12,228 nt of DNA from contig JNEM01015203.1 in the NCBI GenBank assembly GCA_000697335.1, forward strand, positions 1 through 12,228. Reading direction: 5' to 3'. The notes under the pieces were generated by a model, which was given only the letters and a program-made list of their open reading frames with translations, was not told the origin of the DNA and did not search any database. Made by a program: the position numbers and the translations under genes. Shown here in pieces: positions 8,613 to 12,228 of the stretch; the first letter of the stretch is position 1, and every line of letters starts with the position of its first letter. Source of the DNA: Conidiobolus incongruus B7586 (lineage: Eukaryota > Entomophthoromycota > Entomophthoromycetes > Entomophthorales > Conidiobolaceae).

Positions 8613-10023
8613 TTAAATGATTGGAATATTGTATCTGGGTCAAAAGAGTTCAACATTTATTCGAGGTATGAAGGTTTATTACAAAAGTGTAAAATGCAAT
8701 GATATTTGCGATCAATGTTAAAACCGAGTATGCCCAAGACTCTTGTTACCAATTTGATATCAAAAAAGTGAAAGCGAAAGGATTTGGTTATTAATATCCT
8801 GAAGCTGATATTGCATACATTAAACAAGGATTTCATACAAATCAAGAATTCGTTACGGGGTTGCAATTTAATTTCAGAAAGAATCCATGACTTGTGAGGG
8901 AGTTAATAGATTATTTTCAACTCTCATTACTTTGTTTGCGATTCAGCCAAGATTTTCAGTTCAAGTAACTTTCTGATTTACCTCGAATTACTGTATAATA
9001 ATTTTCTGCTAGATTCCGAATCCACTAAAGATAATGAGTGAATTCGACTTGCAAGGTATTTATAATTGTAAAGATTAACATAGAATAATACTCAAGTGAC
9101 AACAATCCTTATTTATACAATTTAAGATATTTCTATTTCTGTGATGGTATCAACATAAAATATGAGCCTGTTTTATAAAACTTTGTTAAGGATAATCCGC
9201 ATATTGAGGGCATCGCAGTTGGTACTGATAATTGTAATGAAACGTCCTAACCCACTAAGCCAATTATGGATAATTAAAGTTGATAGAACTGTAAAACTTA
9301 GAATATACAAATTTGAAGAATTGAAAGCTCATAGCATTTTAATCTGTATTGAAAATTTGGATGTCTTCACTATGAAAAAAATTCAATAGGATAAGATAAA
9401 TTTGATGAGTTCCCCATTACCTAAGCTCACTTTATTTTCCCTTTCATATTTAGAAAATAAATCTAGTTTGTGAAGTACAATAATCAGTTAAATGACCAAA
9501 ATCGAAACATCAACCTTAGTCTCTCAAAAATAAAATGTTTTATCACGTTTTGAATATAAAAGCAGCCCTAATGGCAGAGCTATTGATTTTCTGCACATTG
9601 CCATCATTATCAGTATTCTTAATACAATATCTAATATTACTGTACCGAAATATCAAATTATAAACCTTTTCAGTTAATATTGTGAAGTTTTAGTGACTAA
9701 ATACCATATTAAATAGAAGTCAATAATGATATTAGTACGATAGCTAGATCAATTATATAATATTTAAAATTTTAATATTCCTTAACAACATTGAACTACT
9801 ATTTTTGAATAAAATCTTGAATTCACTTCATCAACAATTGACCATTGTGTCGTTCAATCAAGTATTTTTGATAATGATAAGAGCTAAATGGATTCATTAT
9901 TTAAATTCAAATATATATCATCAAAATCCACTTCTTGAGAAATATTATTCAATTAACTACATTGAGGGTTTACAATTATTATTCAAATCATCTCTTATGA
10001 ATCATATTCGAAATTTGTTCTAA
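8613..10023 (+). pseudogene. F-box-like / LRR family pseudogene
   Basis: The first part reads like the N-terminus of the 1624-2907 family: DWNIVSGSKEFNIYSRYEGL from about 8619, then YLRSMLKPSMPKTLVTNLI, sharing the Trp start and L-K-P turn with the intact gene. Stops interrupt this frame at 8700-8702, 8769-8771, 8895-8897 and 8904-8909. LRR-like pieces follow in other frames: NLRYFYFCDGINIKYEP and NPHIEGIAVGTDNCN (about 9104-9245, shifted frame), LRIYKFEELKAHSILICIENL and, past a stop at 9387-9389, SSPLPKLTLFSLSYLEN (9162-9470, frame shifted again). The last open piece, 9805-10023, includes LNSLHQQLTIVSFNQVFL. The overall length of about 1.4 kb is close to the intact relative (1284 bp). The whole stretch is richer in G and C than its flanks. 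The two loci are diverged members and not a recent duplicate. The open minus-strand frame at 8657-8866 is a shadow. Confidence 0.65.
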
Positions 10024-10320
10024 AAATATTTTAAAATATTGATTTCTAGTTTTCAAATTATCAGATTTTCTCAAATATGAGAAATAAAACGATGAAATCA
10101 AGTTTCTTTTTTGAAGTCAATCTCACTTTTGGAAGTTGTGCATTTGCGGTGAAAGTGTGTTATGATAATGAATAGCATTAAGCTTTGGTATTTCTGTAAT
10201 TATAAGATATGATAATACAGAAATCAATATTATAATCATCATATATATCATTAAATCATAGTCTAATCAATTTGTAAAGCATCATGACCGCTTTTTATAT
10301 CTCTTTTACTTTTTAGATTT
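10024..10320. other. Spacer with a short ORF and a hairpin
   Basis: A 32-codon plus-strand ORF lies at 10077-10175 (MRNKTMKSSFFFEVNLTFG start, then a Cys/Val-rich tail). It could be the eroded 3' end of the preceding pseudogene or chance. An imperfect hairpin follows at 10190-10224. Nothing else is supported. Confidence 0.35.
10190..10224. repeat. Imperfect inverted repeat (hairpin)
   Basis: ATTTCTGTA at the left pairs with TACAGAAAT at the right. Pairing continues inward as TTAT with ATAA, with one bulged base. The loop is about 8 bases. It is not associated with a T-run or a supported gene, so its role is unknown. Confidence 0.55.
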
Positions 10321-10548
10321 TTAATTTTCTATTACCTCAGGCACTGATTCTAAATCAATTATTGAATGAATTAATTTCACCAAGTAATATTTTTCAAAAG
10401 GATCGATTTGTTCCAAAAGTATTTGTTTAATAGTCTAAAGTTTAGAGTCGAAAATTTTTTCAAAGTTTTTGGCTTGGATTTCTAATTTTTTGGCCGTGAG
10501 ACTTTTTCATAGGTGTTAAATACTTTTGGGACAATTTTTGGTGCTTTT
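10321..10548 (-). pseudogene. Broken coding relic, unidentified
   Basis: On the minus strand, protein-like sequence appears in this otherwise AT-rich stretch. One part reads KAPKIVPKVFNTYEKVSRP (near 10548-10490), and the adjacent part reads TAKKLEIQAKNFEKIFDSK and then DPFEKYYLVKLIHSIIDLES (to about 10340). The sequence looks broken. CCTGAG followed by GTAATA at 10332-10338 could be an exon end with a splice donor. The content is helical and charged (Lys, Glu, Ile, Leu). I do not recognise a family: host gene and transposon debris are both possible. Confidence 0.4.
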
Positions 10549-11700
10549 AATTACAATTGATATAAACAGAATATATTGTCATATAATTTTCTTAGAAACT
10601 ATTTATTCTTATTTGGTAATATTTTATATCCACATTTTAGACATTATCAAAATTATGTAAAATTTGATTTGGAGAAATCTGCCATATACTCATTTTCTTA
10701 TGAAATAAATAAATTACCTAATTATCAATATCATTCGTAGTTAAATCACATATTATGTTATAAATTTAATGATATTATTTAAAATCTATAATTTTTTAAT
10801 AACTCTAGCCTATCAAAGATAATATATTTGATTGTTTATATTTCAATAACCTAACTATTATTCAATTAATTATAGAATATTAGCAAATTAATAATGTTTA
10901 CTATAAAATGATTCATTTTATATTAATGATGTTATATCATTTCATATTTTGTTTGGAATTTAAGCAAAATTCTTCATTTCAATCTTGAAAATTTCAAATT
11001 TCGATGAAATTATGAAAATAAAAATTGAGGAAAATTTTACTGTTAAACTCGTTAATTTTCAAAGTGGTGCTTTTGATACAATAGAACGATGAAGATACTC
11101 AAATATCAACCTTAAACCAATTAAATTCAACTTTAAATGAAAATATTGTATGTTAATTTGATGTAATCCTATATAATTGCTCACATGGGAAAGTAAATAT
11201 ATATTTATCCGAAAATTGATGAGAATTTAAAAATAATGTCCAATAAAAATATATTTAAAACATTTTCATTCACATGAACTTACTCTTACATTTGTACTCT
11301 TATATCAATAAAGACTTGAGTTAAATTTCTATATATACCCATCTAATTAAAATGATTGGATATTTTGTTCAATATCCATTTCAATCATAAAATAATAACT
11401 ATTTAAATCAAGTTACATTTTTGTTTAAACCAAAAAATTTGTATATTGTGAAAATGCTTATAATATTACTGATTGCGTTGCATTTTATAAAGGCTGTAAT
11501 TATAATATTTTTACAATACCAACTCAAATTTAAAATCATTCGTTTTATTTTGAATATACACCAATTTACATTGTAAATTAGTTAAATTGTATATAAACTA
11601 TGATAAATTATACTATTCATTAAATATTCTAATATTAGTTCAATTATTAGAAGCAAAATTTATTCTTTCATACTTTATAATAAAAATTCCAATAACATTT
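10549..11700. other. AT-rich spacer, no gene supported
   Basis: No sustained frame is visible on either strand. One 34-codon open segment at 11429-11533 has three cysteines (FVYCENAYNITDCVAFYKGC) and looks more protein-like than the rest, but it lacks a supported start or flanking exon. A 41-codon ATG frame overlaps it in another phase (from 11455, MLIILLIALHFIKAV), which could equally be chance. Confidence 0.5.
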
Positions 11701-11730
11701 ATCAAATGTTATTAGAATTAATCAGAATTA

Positions 11731-11890
11731 AGCTTCGGAATCTGTGGGTATTGACCATCAATAAGGAATCCATCTTTAAGGCTAAACTATATAATCAATT
11801 TAATCCACTAAATTAATTAGAAAATAACACATAATAGTAGACAAAAAAGAACCACTAAATAAAACAAAGCAAGAAATAATAACAAACAAA
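11731..11890 (+). other. Possible large-subunit rRNA-like fragment (organelle type?)
   Basis: GGAATCTGTGGG near 11736, TTGACCATC near 11751 and CCATCTTTAAGGCTAAA near 11770 resemble, in order, the conserved large-subunit rRNA stretch usually reading GAATATGGGGGGACCATC and then CCAAGGCTAAA in bacterial or mitochondrial 23S-type rRNA. Further on, AATAGTAGACAA at 11835-11846 is reminiscent of the following ATAGTGAACAAGTACC segment, but the rest is A-rich and does not hold the pattern. If real it would be a decayed nuclear copy of mitochondrial rDNA. Chance or another origin is quite possible, and no secondary structure was confirmed. Confidence 0.22.
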
Positions 11891-11999
11891 ATAGAATATA
11901 ACATTAAAAGAATGAATATTTATTTAATAATAAATAAGTAATTTTCACCAGCAATGAGCCTAATAACTAAAAACCTATAATCGAATATTATCACTTAGC

Positions 12000-12006
12000 T
12001 ATATAA
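12000..12006 (+). promoter_or_regulatory. TATA box of the 5S rRNA gene
   Basis: TATATAA begins 28 bases before the inferred 5S start at 12028. An upstream TATA element near -30 is known to be needed for 5S transcription by RNA polymerase III in Schizosaccharomyces pombe, and the spacing agrees. In DNA this AT-rich the word alone is weak evidence; the position makes it credible. Confidence 0.5.
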
Positions 12007-12027
12007 GCTTTTATTAACACTAATTAG

Positions 12028-12147
12028 TACAGCGGTCATAGATGGTTGAAAGTTACCGATCCCTTCAGAACTCGGAATATAAACGGCCAATCGCACAGTT
12101 AGTACTATGGTGGGGGACCACATGGGAATACTGTGTACTGCTGGGAT
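12028..12147 (+). rRNA. 5S ribosomal RNA
   Basis: About 120 bases with the 5S landmarks in order: AGCGGTCAT near the 5' end, GTTGAAAGTTACCGATCCC, CAGTTAGTACTATGGTGG, GGGGACCAC and GGGAATACTGTGTACTGCTGG. Base pairing supports it. Helix I pairs ACAGC-like with GCTGG. Helix II pairs GATGGTTG with CGGCCAATC, with one bulged A. Helix III pairs CCGA with TCGG. Helix V pairs CACAG with CTGTG. The RNA joins the large ribosomal subunit. The internal A-box region, usually AGTTAAGC, reads ATATAAAC here and is degenerate, while the C-box region is well kept. The gene stands alone in the window rather than in an rDNA unit, as in many fungi. The exact ends are uncertain by a few bases. Confidence 0.92.
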
Positions 12148-12152
12148 TTTTT
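12147..12152 (+). terminator. RNA polymerase III T-run terminator of 5S
   Basis: Six T residues directly follow the CTGGGA end of the 5S gene, the standard Pol III stop signal. A second T-run at 12157-12163 may act as backup. Confidence 0.75.
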
Positions 12153-12228
12153 GTAATTTTTTTATATGAAATACAATATATAAACTTACCTAATAAAAAA
12201 TTTTTAACTATAAATACCTACAAATATA

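Noticed and set aside
8657-8866. 69-codon minus-strand ORF
   Set aside because: It lies antisense to the N-terminal part of the F-box/LRR pseudogene, whose plus-strand reading matches a known relative in this window. The minus frame has no recognisable content.
9162-9389. 75-codon plus-strand ORF as an independent gene
   Set aside because: Its second half is one LRR piece of the decayed F-box/LRR gene, and its ATG has no support as a start. Listed as part of the pseudogene.
9805-10023. 72-codon plus-strand ORF as an independent gene
   Set aside because: It sits at the 3' end of the decayed LRR gene with similar composition. It is more likely its terminal part than a small gene.

Overview
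This is very AT-rich eukaryotic nuclear DNA, most likely from an early-diverging fungus. Evidence for the lineage: a eukaryotic 5S rRNA gene with an upstream TATA box and a T-run terminator; an intronless F-box-like/leucine-rich-repeat gene of a kind I associate from memory with Conidiobolus and other Entomophthorales; and two copies of a mariner transposon. The fungal placement is an inference and the order is a guess. It was not tested by any search.

Layout. Bases 1-1623 are AT-rich, with one short coding-looking segment on the minus strand (198-338) and possibly more gene debris. Bases 1624-2907 hold the only intact protein gene, a 427-residue F-box-like/LRR protein. Bases 3046-4327 are a full-length mariner copy with terminal inverted repeats, TA flanks and a 344-codon transposase frame. 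That frame has no length-changing breaks but carries 18 stops. Bases about 4567-5650 are a second, shorter and more decayed copy in the same orientation. Bases 5650-6250 are sparse. Bases 6249-6523 form a small island of more balanced base composition with a possible two-exon coding relic on the minus strand. Bases 6555-8600 are an AT desert with short tandem repeats. Bases about 8613-10023 are a decayed F-box/LRR relative of the intact gene. Bases 10321-10548 hold another broken coding relic on the minus strand. Bases 10549-11700 are nearly empty. Bases 11731-11890 weakly resemble a large-subunit rRNA segment. The 5S rRNA gene is at 12028-12147.

The genes do not form a pathway. The window looks like a gene-poor region where an expanding F-box/LRR family gains and loses members and where transposons are inactivated. 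The strongest observation is how the first mariner was inactivated: all 18 internal stops are of the kind made by C-to-T or G-to-A changes in Gln, Trp or Arg codons, the third catalytic Asp has become Asn by the same kind of change, and no frameshift occurred. This resembles repeat-induced point mutation (RIP), which is best documented in Pezizomycotina. If the host is an early-diverging fungus, that would be unexpected.
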